Made by a program: the position numbers and the translations under genes. Shown here piece by piece: positions 32,143 to 41,783 of a DNA stretch of 64,000 nt. This DNA is from an uncultured Opitutales bacterium (lineage in GTDB: Bacteria > Verrucomicrobiota > Verrucomicrobiia > Opitutales > Seribacteraceae): contig CAJQSI010000007.1 of the NCBI GenBank assembly GCA_905612515.1, forward strand, positions 1 through 64,000. The letters are read 5' to 3'. Positions within the stretch are counted from its first letter, which is position 1, and each line of letters starts with the position of its first letter. The notes under the pieces were generated by a model, which did no database searches, was not told where the DNA came from, and was given only the letters and a program-made list of their open reading frames with translations.

Positions 32143-33008
32143 GCTCCATGCTCACTATTCTCGATGTGGTTCGGCGGTCCACAGGTTTTTTTGAAAAATG
32201 CGGAGTGCCGCAACCCCGACTCGATGCAGAATGGATCATTGCGCATTCTTTAAACCTTGCCCGCATGGATCTCTACTTGCAGTTCGAGAGGACACTGGAA
32301 GAAGCCCAGCTCGCTCCTATTCGTAAACTGGTTAAACGAAGGGGAGCAAGAGAGCCACTTCAACACTTGATCGGGTTTGTGGATTTTGCCGGCCTTCGAA
32401 TCACTTGCGACAAAAGGGCTCTGATTCCGCGGCCGGAGACGGAAGAATTCATTGAAATTCTTAATGGCGAATTTGCCGCGAAACCACCCCTCCGCATTTT
32501 AGATCTAGGCACTGGCTCTGGTGTGCTTGCGCTTGCATTTGCCAAGATTTTTCCCTCGGCACAAGTCGTTGCGACCGACATCTCCTCAGATGCCCTCGAA
32601 CTCGCACAAGAAAATGCAGCCATACACAAACTTTCGGATAAAGTTAGCTTCCGACTCGGCAACTGGTTCGAATCATTGCCAAAGAACGAGAGCGCCTTTG
32701 ATCTAATCGTTTCCAACCCTCCCTATCTTTCACATCAAGAATGGGAATGCACTCAACCGGAAGTTCGGGCGCATGATCCAAAACTTGCTCTTGTCTCCGA
32801 AAATGAAGGCTTCGATCACCTTTTTGATATTCTCACCGCGGCCAAGCAACACTTGTGCCCCGGCGGTTTACTCGCAATGGAAACTGGAGAACTGCACCAT
32901 GAGCTCCTTATTGAAAGAGCACAGGAAGCGGGCCTTTCCAATGCTAGAGGGATGAAAGATCTCTCGAAGCGTCCTCGTTTTTTTCTTGCAGCTCGACCGC
33001 TAGAGTAG
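32139..33008 (+). CDS. prmC: Peptide chain release factor N5-glutamine methyltransferase
   Basis: LIPRPETEEFIE, ILDLGTGSGVLAL, VSNPPYLS; 4-bp overlap with prfA. Confidence 0.95.
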   Translation: MSSMLTILDVVRRSTGFFEKCGVPQPRLDAEWIIAHSLNLARMDLYLQFERTLEEAQLAPIRKLVKRRGAREPLQHLIGFVDFAGLRITCDKRALIPRPETEEFIEILNGEFAAKPPLRILDLGTGSGVLALAFAKIFPSAQVVATDISSDALELAQENAAIHKLSDKVSFRLGNWFESLPKNESAFDLIVSNPPYLSHQEWECTQPEVRAHDPKLALVSENEGFDHLFDILTAAKQHLCPGGLLAMETGELHHELLIERAQEAGLSNARGMKDLSKRPRFFLAARPLE

Positions 33009-33055
33009 GCGTCAGGATAATTACCAAAGTTTGGAAAAGAAAGCTGTCCATGTTT

Positions 33056-33084
33056 AAGCCCCTGCAGCTCAAGCTGCTTGGCTT
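33056..33084. terminator. Candidate bidirectional terminator hairpin between convergent prmC and ctp
   Basis: AAGCC-CCT-GCAGC-TCAA-GCTGC-TT-GGCTT hairpin (5+5 bp with small internal loop), followed by a T-rich stretch. Confidence 0.45.
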
Positions 33085-33089
33085 TCTAC

Positions 33090-35360
33090 TTAAGATTTCT
33101 TTTCGGTACCCTCAACGCTTTTGGCCACCTTGGAAGCTTCTTCCCGTAAAAGTATCCAATCCGAAACAATTCGAAGGCTTTCATGAAGGCGAATGTCCAA
33201 AGTGGTTGCTGGTTCCATCTTTTCCGCAACTCCTTCTTCTTCAACTTTTTCGCCACGAACTTCACGGGAACGACGGTCCTGACTTCGCACTACGTCAAGA
33301 CGAACTTGACGGGCAGGAAATGACTTCGCCGCCAACTCTTTCATCTCTTCGTTTAGCTCTTTGGTAAAGTCTTCATCCTTTGTTTTTTGCTCAAGCCGCT
33401 TAGCGAGGTTTAGGGAAAACTCTTTCTGGTCGCGCTTCACCTTATACCAATCGACGTTCTTTCGCAGATAGATAAATTCCTCTTTTTCCCGTTGTCGCTT
33501 AAGGCTCGTTTCAAGCAGTTGCTTGGAGCCCTCCGGCCGAATTCGAAATTCTTCGGCCGGTCGACGATAGTTCACCCCGGGAATTTCGTCCCACTTCATG
33601 GCATGAGGAAGATCAGCTTCACCGATAGGAAGAAACTCGTTGATGGAAGGCATCGGGACATCGGCAACCACGCCAACGTTCTGGGTACTAGTACCGCTTG
33701 GCAGATAATATTTCTGGATGGTGATTTTAGCCGCACTACGTTTATCGCTTTTTAAGGTATAAAGATAGGGCGCGTTCATCTCAATCATTGACTGCACAGT
33801 TCCCTTTCCGTGAGTTGCCTTGTCTCCTATGATAAGGGCACGCTTGTGATTCTGAAGTGCTCCGGCCACAATTTCGGAAGCCGATGCGCTATACCGTGAC
33901 ACAAGTAGAGCGAGCGGTCCCTCCCACGCCATCTTTGGATTAAAATCAAATTTCTTGCGAATTTTTCCATCAGTGCTCTTTACTTGGACAACTGGCCCTC
34001 TTGAAATAAAAAGTCCGGCAAGACTCACCGCTTCACTAAGAAACCCACCCCCGTTGCGACGAAGATCAAGCACCATGCCTTCGGCTCCAAGATCCTTCAG
34101 TTTGCCGATAAGCTCTTCCAGATCATCGGTGGCTTTAGCTTTAGCCTCTCCGGGAGCCGCTCCATAAAACGACGGCAGCTCGATGACGCCAATGGGGAAA
34201 GTTCGATCACCTTCAGGGGCTGGCACCTCGTGAATGGTTGCAGACGCCAGATTAGCAGTCAACTTGATGCGATCTCGGGTAATCCTCACCGTGTTTCGAT
34301 CGGAAGGATTCTTGCCCGGCTTAACGAAAAGCCGCACGACCGTGGCCTTGGGACCTTTGATCAGCTCTACTATCTTGCTGAGCTTCATATTTACTACCTC
34401 GACAAAATCTCCATCACCTTGGGCAACCTTTAGGATGACGTCTTCGGGCTCCAATTCGCGACAAGCCTCGGCTGGGCCCCCGGGGAGAAGTTCTTTAATT
34501 GTGCAAAAGCCGTCTTCATCCGTCAGTACGGCGCCAATCCCGACAAATGTGTTGTGCATGGATTGATTGAACCTATCGCGTTCCTTGATGTTGAGAAAGG
34601 TCGTGTGCGGGTCGAACATCTGGGAAAGCGTGGTAAGATACATTTCCTGAACATCGGAAGCCTCGAACTCGCGGATGTTTTTATCCCAGCGTTCATAGCG
34701 TTTGGTAATGCGGTCACGCGCCTCCTTGGTAAACTCAGCCAATTTTTCGGCTTCCGGCAGCAAAGTCTTGTTTTCGACTTCGGTACTATTTTCATCGCCG
34801 CCGAGATCGATCTGCGTAAGCACCTCCGCAAGCATTTCGTAAGTTAGCCGCTTCTCCCAAATTTCATCTGCCTCTTTCTCGTCCTTTGCCCATGGAATTT
34901 TTTTGCGATCAGGAACAAAAGTCGCGTCGGCATTTAAGTCAAAATCCTTTTGCAGCCGAGCAATCACCCACGCCAAACGAACTAGAGCCTTCGCTTTATA
35001 GTCGTTATATATCCGAAATCCCGGGAAAAGATTTCCTTGCTCCAAATAAGTTCCGATCGTGGGCAAGAAGGTTTTGAGGTAACCCTCATGATCGGACTCG
35101 AGAAAATACAGGCGTTGGCGATCGAGCCTGTTCATGTAGGTCTCGAGAAATTCCTTCCGGTCGACTTTCTCTACCGAGACCTTGCTGTAATGAGCCCGAT
35201 GGAGGGCTTCAGCCAACCATCGGGCCTCTCCTTGCATGAGCTTGGTTGGTTCAAGTTCCTTGTCCTCCGTGGCAACCTGCTCTTCCTTCCCGAGGAGAGC
35301 ATAGTCAAAGGAAAGAACGATCCATGTCAGGAGTGAAAAATATTTGCAGATTTTAATCAT
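33090..35360 (-). CDS. Tail-specific protease (S41 C-terminal processing peptidase, Prc-like)
   Basis: 756 aa; PDZ (LLPGGPAEACRELEPEDVIL) and catalytic SASASEIVAGALQ...GDKATHGKGTVQ. Confidence 0.93.
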   Translation of the reverse strand: MIKICKYFSLLTWIVLSFDYALLGKEEQVATEDKELEPTKLMQGEARWLAEALHRAHYSKVSVEKVDRKEFLETYMNRLDRQRLYFLESDHEGYLKTFLPTIGTYLEQGNLFPGFRIYNDYKAKALVRLAWVIARLQKDFDLNADATFVPDRKKIPWAKDEKEADEIWEKRLTYEMLAEVLTQIDLGGDENSTEVENKTLLPEAEKLAEFTKEARDRITKRYERWDKNIREFEASDVQEMYLTTLSQMFDPHTTFLNIKERDRFNQSMHNTFVGIGAVLTDEDGFCTIKELLPGGPAEACRELEPEDVILKVAQGDGDFVEVVNMKLSKIVELIKGPKATVVRLFVKPGKNPSDRNTVRITRDRIKLTANLASATIHEVPAPEGDRTFPIGVIELPSFYGAAPGEAKAKATDDLEELIGKLKDLGAEGMVLDLRRNGGGFLSEAVSLAGLFISRGPVVQVKSTDGKIRKKFDFNPKMAWEGPLALLVSRYSASASEIVAGALQNHKRALIIGDKATHGKGTVQSMIEMNAPYLYTLKSDKRSAAKITIQKYYLPSGTSTQNVGVVADVPMPSINEFLPIGEADLPHAMKWDEIPGVNYRRPAEEFRIRPEGSKQLLETSLKRQREKEEFIYLRKNVDWYKVKRDQKEFSLNLAKRLEQKTKDEDFTKELNEEMKELAAKSFPARQVRLDVVRSQDRRSREVRGEKVEEEGVAEKMEPATTLDIRLHESLRIVSDWILLREEASKVAKSVEGTEKKS

Positions 35361-35467
35361 AATGATTCGGATTATTCGGAAACTGAAATGTCGACGATCA
35401 GAGGTAGAAAGAAATCAGAAAAAAGGAAGGAGCATCTGTCGGCAATGATATATTCGCATGCAAGCAC

Positions 35468-36346
35468 TTACTTGCCCAAGAGGCTCTTTGCCTTGTCGAG
35501 GGTTCTTTTTTCATCTTCGGTAAGAGAGCCAAAGCCATTTTCGTTAATTTTGTCGAGAATCCGATCCACCTCCTGCTCGACCATCTCGCGATCGTCAAGG
35601 TTCACGGAATAACCGGCAGGTGCTCCCGATTTGCCTGATTGCTTGGGGACCTTCAGCCAAGAAGGTTTTTGTAGTCGCGGACGTTTGCTCCAAGAAGTTC
35701 CGCCTGACCGAACGTAACCAAAGAAAAACAGCCCTGCCAACATCCCGCCCAAATGCGCCGAGTGGGCAACTCCCGAACTGCCATTGAGCTCAGAAAAAAG
35801 AAAGCCGTAAGTCTCGATGCCGAGAAGACTCCAGAGGATCCATTTCGGCTTGAGCGTGCAAGGAATCACGAAGAAGAGCAGGAGAGTGATAGGCTGCTCC
35901 GGTCTCCGCAGGCAAAAAGTCGTAACGAAAGCCATGGCAATCGCAGATGCACCGACCAATCCGCTTCCGTCAATATTGAAGACAAACCACAACAAGGCAC
36001 CCGATGACGCTCCGACCAAAGTCAACCAAGTCATCATTTTCGGCCCGAGGTCATCTTCAAGAGCTCGTCCCATAAAAAAAATCGCCAAGAGGTTTAAGAC
36101 CAGATGCCATGGCCCCTCATGCAAGCAAGCGTATGAGACTAGCGTCCACAATTTTCCGGAAAGAAATCCATCGGGCGTAAAGGCCGTCCATGAGAAAAAT
36201 GTCACATTTGCATCAATGTCGCCCACGGCCTTGACGATGGTTTGCAGGACAAAGCTCGCAATCAAAAGTATGAGCAAGAACTTGAGGAAGCTACTAGCTC
36301 GTCCCCCAAAGCTAGGGGCTCTCATATAAGGCCTGTCGTAAAGCAT
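35468..36346 (-). CDS. Rhomboid-family intramembrane serine protease
   Basis: YACLHEGPWHLVLNLLAIFFMGRALE, GASAIAMAF (GxSx), AHSAHLGGMLAGLFF. Confidence 0.88.
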   Translation of the reverse strand: MLYDRPYMRAPSFGGRASSFLKFLLILLIASFVLQTIVKAVGDIDANVTFFSWTAFTPDGFLSGKLWTLVSYACLHEGPWHLVLNLLAIFFMGRALEDDLGPKMMTWLTLVGASSGALLWFVFNIDGSGLVGASAIAMAFVTTFCLRRPEQPITLLLFFVIPCTLKPKWILWSLLGIETYGFLFSELNGSSGVAHSAHLGGMLAGLFFFGYVRSGGTSWSKRPRLQKPSWLKVPKQSGKSGAPAGYSVNLDDREMVEQEVDRILDKINENGFGSLTEDEKRTLDKAKSLLGK

Positions 36347-36481
36347 AGGTAGAAAATACGGGTATCTGGCAAAAGCGCAAACTCAGGTTGTCACTCTCGG
36401 TACATTGAATTTCCGACTTCTCGACAAAAATTGCAACCTTAAGAGATGTGATCAAAGACCAAATGGAAAAGGAAACAAGGG

Positions 36482-37807
36482 CTACGCTTGCAGGTCTCTC
36501 CGCATTGATTTCCATAGGGACAGTCGTTCACCAATGGCCACTTCTGCCCCGGAATGTTTGGGAGAGTAAAGTTCGAGGCGCTCATCCAGATAATCTTGTC
36601 CCGAAACATTTTCAGGGAAATCGTGGCTATAAAGATAGAACTCTTCGTTCGCGTGGCGGTTTTTTTTGTTGCGGCCATGCCTGTCTCGAATGGACGAGGG
36701 AATAGACTGAAGGGGAGTTTCCCGTAAGGCTTGCTTGGCTTTGCCTAAAGCCAAGGTCGAACTGTTGCTCTTCGGGCAAGTCGCAAGAAAGAGGGTAATG
36801 TGAGCGAGATTCAATTCGCACTCGGGCAGACCAATAATTTCGCACGCACGGAACGCCGCATCGGCAAGTAACAAGGCCCTCGAATCCGCCAAGCCCACAT
36901 CCTCCGAGGCGAAAATGACCAATCGTCTGGCAATGAAGCGAGGGTCTTCCCCTCCAACCAGCATCTTAGCCAACCAATAGAGAGCGGCGTCGGGATCGTT
37001 GCCGCGCATGCTTTTGATAAAAGCCGAAGTGGTGTCGTAGTGTTCGTCCTCATCCCGATCGTATCGAATGTTGCGCTCGCGACTAAAAACAGCCAGCTCC
37101 TTGTCCGTCAGTTTTGCGCCCACGGGCAAAGCCTCGACTATCGTTTCCAGGAAATTGTATCCGCGTCGAAGATCTCCCTCGGCCAGCAAAGCAATCTGCC
37201 CTAAAATCCCTTTATCGGCCTCGCAAGATCGAGAACCAAGACCTCTTTCCCCATCGTTCAGGGCCACAAGAAGCGCGTCTTCTATAACTGAGACCGATAA
37301 CGGCTCCAAGGTGAACAGGTGGCAACGACTGAGCAAGGGGGCTATTACGTAATAACGCGGATTGTGAGTAGTGGCGCCGATAAGACGAGCGTCGCCCGAT
37401 TCAACATCCGGCAGAAGCAAATCCTGTTGGGCTTTGTTGAATCTGTGAATCTCATCAATGAAAAGGTAGCAATTGGAAGAACCATAATAACGAGCAAGTT
37501 TGAGGGCGTCACGAAGTTCGGCCACATTTGAAGTAACGGCATTTATCTTCAGGAGTTTGCAACCACTTTCGGCTGCAATAACTGTCGCCAGAGTCGTTTT
37601 TCCGGAGCCGGGAGGCCCTGCTAAAATCAAGTTGCCCACACGGTTTTCCTTGATCAGGTTAGGAAGCAAGCAACCCTCACCTAATAAATGTTTTTGTCCC
37701 AATATGTCCAGCGTGGCGCACGGTCGCATTCTCTCGGCCAATGGCCTTCTGTTCTCGCTCACCTTACTAGGCTCTTTCAAAAGCGACTCGTTTTCGTCAT
37801 CCTCCAT
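36482..37807 (-). CDS. rarA: Replication-associated recombination protein A (MgsA/RarA AAA+ ATPase)
   Basis: LAERMRPCATLDILGQKHLLGEG, LAGPPGSGKTTLA, FIDEIHRFNKAQQD, GATTHNP. Confidence 0.94.
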   Translation of the reverse strand: MEDDENESLLKEPSKVSENRRPLAERMRPCATLDILGQKHLLGEGCLLPNLIKENRVGNLILAGPPGSGKTTLATVIAAESGCKLLKINAVTSNVAELRDALKLARYYGSSNCYLFIDEIHRFNKAQQDLLLPDVESGDARLIGATTHNPRYYVIAPLLSRCHLFTLEPLSVSVIEDALLVALNDGERGLGSRSCEADKGILGQIALLAEGDLRRGYNFLETIVEALPVGAKLTDKELAVFSRERNIRYDRDEDEHYDTTSAFIKSMRGNDPDAALYWLAKMLVGGEDPRFIARRLVIFASEDVGLADSRALLLADAAFRACEIIGLPECELNLAHITLFLATCPKSNSSTLALGKAKQALRETPLQSIPSSIRDRHGRNKKNRHANEEFYLYSHDFPENVSGQDYLDERLELYSPKHSGAEVAIGERLSLWKSMRRDLQA

Positions 37808-37851
37808 TTCGAAAAACATCCAAGCACGGAGAAGCAATTGCCGCAAGCGTT

Positions 37852-39519
37852 GTGATCAGGACTCCGGAAATCAACCCAGTCGCACCACTGCGAGCGCCAT
37901 TGCTTTGGATCCTGCTTCCATGGATCGCCGGGTTGGTCGCGGCGGATACCTTGATGCCACATGACTTTATGCCCATTTTTGCCATTGGCCTAGTTTTTTC
38001 TCTCGCAGGGATATGGGCTGTTACGCGTCAAAAGAATACACGATGGTTGTGGGCTGTTTTCTTTATCGGAGGAGCCTTCTGCCTCTCAGCCGCGAGATAC
38101 TTTCAAGTGGAAGGCTCTCGTAAAACTACATCCAGCTTGCTCGACTTGCCCCCGCGAGAACTAGTCTTCGACATCCACATTGAGCGCCTCTTCGATCAAA
38201 AAAATGATTCGGTGAAGTTTTCCGGGCTTGGCCATGTTCGATGGACGCCCGATGTCCGCCGTGATCTAATAGGCAAACGAATCTATTTTCGACTCGCCTG
38301 CAAAATTCAAGGTGGCGAACTGATCGAAGATGACAGAATACGGGCATTGGGCGTGCTATACCCTATCCAAGATAGCGATGACAGTTCATTTACCCGCCAC
38401 CTTCTCTCCAAAGGCATCCAATACGAGTTTCGACGGGGTGAAATTTTAGAAAAGGTCGTTCCCGCAAGTGCATTCGCTCACTTTTGCCGTAATTCAAATC
38501 GAAACATTGAGAAACTGTTACGTTTCGGAGCCGAACCGGAAGACGAACTCGTCGCGGGAATTGCCGTCGCCATGCTTCTTGGGAAAAAAGCGGCAATCCC
38601 TCGGGATCAAAAAGAGCGCTTTATCCTCGCGGGAGCTATGCACCTTTTCGCGATAAGCGGTCTTCACATAGCCATCGTGGCTGGTTTGCTTATATTATTA
38701 CTGCGACTGGTCCCAGGCCCGAGGTGGATTGAGACGGGCCTTATGCTGACCCTCTTATACCTCTATGTCCAAATTACTGGAGGTACTCCGTCGGCCCAAC
38801 GCGCTTTCATTATGATCGCGTTTTGGAAGGCTTCGGACATTTCGGGAAGGAGGGGAGGGGCCTTTCAGGCACTCTTAACTTCCGCAGTGTTCGTGCTGGC
38901 AATAGATCCAGGGCAGTTTTGGGACAAAGGCTTTCAGCTTTCTTATGCCGTAGTCTTCTCCATAATTCTGTATGGCGGCCCTCTAGGACAAAGACTGCAG
39001 GTAGCTTTGAGACCTTGGCGATTCCTTTCGGATGAAGAATTATCGGGTCACCGCAAAGCAGGAGTTGAAATATGTCATTGGTTTTTTGGGGCCCTTGCCA
39101 TAAGCATTGCGGCGACCTTGGCGAGCTCACCACTCGCCGCAGACGCCTTTGGAGTTTTTTCTCCGGGAGGTATTCTGTTAAATGTATTTCTTGTTTTGTT
39201 AGCCATTGGAGCAATTTGGTTGGCCGTGTTTTCCCTGCCGTTCGGGGCATGCGGTTTTGATTTTCTTCACGAAATCGATTGGCGCATCATACGATTGATG
39301 GATTTCCTCGTGAATTTCTTTATTAAAATTCCGGGCTTGTTCTATCGCGCGGAAGTAGAAACCACTTGGGCGCCTGCAATAACGAGCTTCGCATATCTTG
39401 GCGTATGCCTTGCATTAGCTCGCAGATTGCCGTCATCATCTGCATTAGTCTTTTTTGCCGCACCGGCATGCATTGCCTTTTTTGTTGCATTTGGGACCAA
39501 CCTGTCTTTGGGAAACTAA
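37852..39519 (+). CDS. ComEC/Rec2-family DNA uptake channel protein without C-terminal metallo-beta-lactamase domain
   Basis: AGAMHLFAISGLHIAIVAGLL and TGGTPSAQRAFIM competence-domain motifs; N-terminal DUF4131-like region; ORF ends after the TM region. Confidence 0.87.
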   Translation: MIRTPEINPVAPLRAPLLWILLPWIAGLVAADTLMPHDFMPIFAIGLVFSLAGIWAVTRQKNTRWLWAVFFIGGAFCLSAARYFQVEGSRKTTSSLLDLPPRELVFDIHIERLFDQKNDSVKFSGLGHVRWTPDVRRDLIGKRIYFRLACKIQGGELIEDDRIRALGVLYPIQDSDDSSFTRHLLSKGIQYEFRRGEILEKVVPASAFAHFCRNSNRNIEKLLRFGAEPEDELVAGIAVAMLLGKKAAIPRDQKERFILAGAMHLFAISGLHIAIVAGLLILLLRLVPGPRWIETGLMLTLLYLYVQITGGTPSAQRAFIMIAFWKASDISGRRGGAFQALLTSAVFVLAIDPGQFWDKGFQLSYAVVFSIILYGGPLGQRLQVALRPWRFLSDEELSGHRKAGVEICHWFFGALAISIAATLASSPLAADAFGVFSPGGILLNVFLVLLAIGAIWLAVFSLPFGACGFDFLHEIDWRIIRLMDFLVNFFIKIPGLFYRAEVETTWAPAITSFAYLGVCLALARRLPSSSALVFFAAPACIAFFVAFGTNLSLGN

Positions 39520-39523
39520 TGTT

Positions 39524-39799
39524 ATGAAGAGTGCATACGAATTAGCCATGGAGCGTTTTGGTGGAGATGATGAATTCGAACCTCTCTCCAAAGACCAAAA
39601 AGCTGAAATTGCCGAAATCTCATCCAAATATAAGGCTAAGATCGCCGGACGGACAATATTTCTAGAAAAGAATATCGCGGACTCCCTCGCCTCAGGTGAC
39701 GAAGAGGGGGCGGATAAGATTCGCCAGCAAATCGCCTACGAGACCTCTACTCTGGAGAAAGAAGCCGAACAGGCCAAAGAGAGGGTGAGGAAAGGCTGA
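39524..39799 (+). CDS. Small conserved-looking charged protein (coiled coil)
   Basis: MKSAYELAMERFGGDDEF...; short helical acidic/basic ORF following comEC. Confidence 0.65.
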   Translation: MKSAYELAMERFGGDDEFEPLSKDQKAEIAEISSKYKAKIAGRTIFLEKNIADSLASGDEEGADKIRQQIAYETSTLEKEAEQAKERVRKG

Positions 39800-39808
39800 A
39801 GCTTAGCT

Positions 39809-39828
39809 TGCCCAAAACAACTTGGGCA
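39809..39828. terminator. Candidate hairpin between convergent genes
   Basis: TGCCCAA-AACAAC-TTGGGCA perfect 7-bp stem; second small dyad TCCC-TAAA-GGGA at 39832-39843; no strong U-tract. Confidence 0.4.
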
Positions 39829-39947
39829 TAATCCCTAAAGGGAGTGGCGCACAAACACATTTAGCCGAACAATAAGTTTCTCCTTCGTGACTCGAACCAA
39901 TGAGCCATGCTCTGCTTAGAAAGAGAAGGTAAAGAGCCGTAAAAAAA

Positions 39948-41156
39948 TCAACTCCTCGAGTGAACGGGGAAGTCATCGGGTAGCTTTCTTGCGAACCAAA
40001 ACCAAGTATTACCTTTGGATATCGCAGAAAATTCTACGATCCTGTGACCGCCTCCTTTTTTACTGAGCCGAATTGTAATGTCTCTTAAATTCTGCCTCTG
40101 GGTAATTTGGCCCAAGGCTTCACGCCCGATTACCAAATCCTGTGGGTCTACAAAGTTAAAGAATGGTTTGTCGATAAGTTCGGTTGTCGACCATCCCAAA
40201 AACTCAGCCCACCCGTCGCTATCGCCATGAAAAAAGACTTCTCCGTCCTTGATCTCGATGATTCCGCTGAAATCAGAATCTTGCGAAAGTTCGTCTAAGG
40301 TAAACTCGCCGCGCATCCTAGACTGTGCAGTGGGATTCTTCATTTTGTGATAATGTCTAGGAGTCACTCCTACGCGCTTTTTAAAGGCCCGGTGAAAGTA
40401 GTGCACACTCTCGAAACCACAGTTGGCCGAGATTTCTTTCACGCTTACTCGCACGTTCGACAACAAGGTCTTGGCGCGTTCAATGCGCTCGCGAATCAAG
40501 TCTTCGGTTGGGCTTACTCCGAATTCATTCTTGAAAAGGGCCGCAAAGCGACTCGAACTTAAATTTGCCAATCGAGCCATTTCCTCGATAGCCCAATGTT
40601 CGACCATCCGTTCGTGCACTTCAGCTCTTACCTCTCGCAGTACGTGAGAATGGTCGGAAGAAAAAGAAGAGAGATCGTCCTCTGCATAACGAGAGAGCTT
40701 CACAATAAATTCCTCTAGCGCCAAAGTCGCAATGCGTTCCCAATTGAGCTCACGGCGCAAGCTTTCTGTCTTCATCTTTTCAAATAAAGACGAAATGAAA
40801 TGCGTTCTGTAGGGATAAAAAACCTCATTCATCGAAAAGCCACCTGTCAGAGCAATTTTTTCAGATGATGATCCCGAAAAGGTCAAATAGTCGTTCGACC
40901 AACACTCTCCCGCCCCCCTGTAGTATTGTGGGTGCTGAGGAGTATACATGACACAGGCCCCTCCCTCGACTTCAGTCAGGCCAGAAGCCGTCTTGACCAA
41001 CGCTGGGCTAAGAAAATGTATGAATGTGTATTCTTTGGAACCTTCGGGGATATCGACCACATGACTCTCCGAGTGCTCAATTGAGCTATCGCAATTGTTT
41101 ATTTGTAGTTTCACTTTTTCTTCTTTCTTTTGATTAAAAACGGAGCATAGTTCCAA
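39948..41156 (-). CDS. AraC-family transcriptional regulator with C-terminal PAS domain
   Basis: Two HTH (MARLANLSSSRFAALFKNEFGVSP; ISANCGFESVHYFHRAFKKRVGVTPRHYH) followed by PAS-like DSDGWAEFLGWSTTELIDKPFFNFVDPQD. Confidence 0.88.
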   Translation of the reverse strand: MELCSVFNQKKEEKVKLQINNCDSSIEHSESHVVDIPEGSKEYTFIHFLSPALVKTASGLTEVEGGACVMYTPQHPQYYRGAGECWSNDYLTFSGSSSEKIALTGGFSMNEVFYPYRTHFISSLFEKMKTESLRRELNWERIATLALEEFIVKLSRYAEDDLSSFSSDHSHVLREVRAEVHERMVEHWAIEEMARLANLSSSRFAALFKNEFGVSPTEDLIRERIERAKTLLSNVRVSVKEISANCGFESVHYFHRAFKKRVGVTPRHYHKMKNPTAQSRMRGEFTLDELSQDSDFSGIIEIKDGEVFFHGDSDGWAEFLGWSTTELIDKPFFNFVDPQDLVIGREALGQITQRQNLRDITIRLSKKGGGHRIVEFSAISKGNTWFWFARKLPDDFPVHSRS

Positions 41157-41371
41157 GGTTAAATTAACAGGATTAGTTCATCCTGAAAACTTAAGTTTTG
41201 CACTGTTAGTGAAAAGCTTGGTTTCTGTCAATTGGATAAGGCAATCAATAGGTCGCATTTTTGTTTTGCGTTTGGACGGACGGTTGCTATCCATATGAGT
41301 AACTTCTGCATTCTTTAGTAACCTTTTTCCTTAAAAGATTACGGAAAAACAAATAACACAAGTGATAGACA

Positions 41372-41620
41372 ATGACTGCTCGCAAAGCACCCAAACCCAA
41401 AAAAGAATCGAAATCGTTTACCACCCGAATCTCCTTGGAGACTTGGAAAAAGGTCGAGGCATACAAAAAGTATGGCAACTGGAACACAAATCAGTTGATG
41501 AACCATGCGCTCCTCTCTTTCTTCGAAGTAATTGAGTCCAAGGAGAAAAGCCCCAGGTTGCCATTGATTTGCGAAACTTTGCGCGATCTTGCTTCCCGCA
41601 CCCGAGCACGCTTTAAGTAA
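41372..41620 (+). CDS. Small ribbon-helix-helix-like protein
   Basis: FTTRISLETWKKVEAYKKYGNWNTNQLMNHALLSFFE resembles an RHH fold; basic N-terminus. Confidence 0.55.
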   Translation: MTARKAPKPKKESKSFTTRISLETWKKVEAYKKYGNWNTNQLMNHALLSFFEVIESKEKSPRLPLICETLRDLASRTRARFK

Positions 41621-41783
41621 TGTATTGACGGCAAGTGATCTCCCGAGGTGTTCTCCTCGGTTGCGAATTGCTGGGAATTCCATTCCCTGAGGGCCTTGCC
41701 ACGGCGACAAGACTCTTCTTTTTACTTAAGGTTCGAGTTTAGGGTTTGCCCGCTCGAAAAGCTAGTGCACCCTGCGTTGCATC

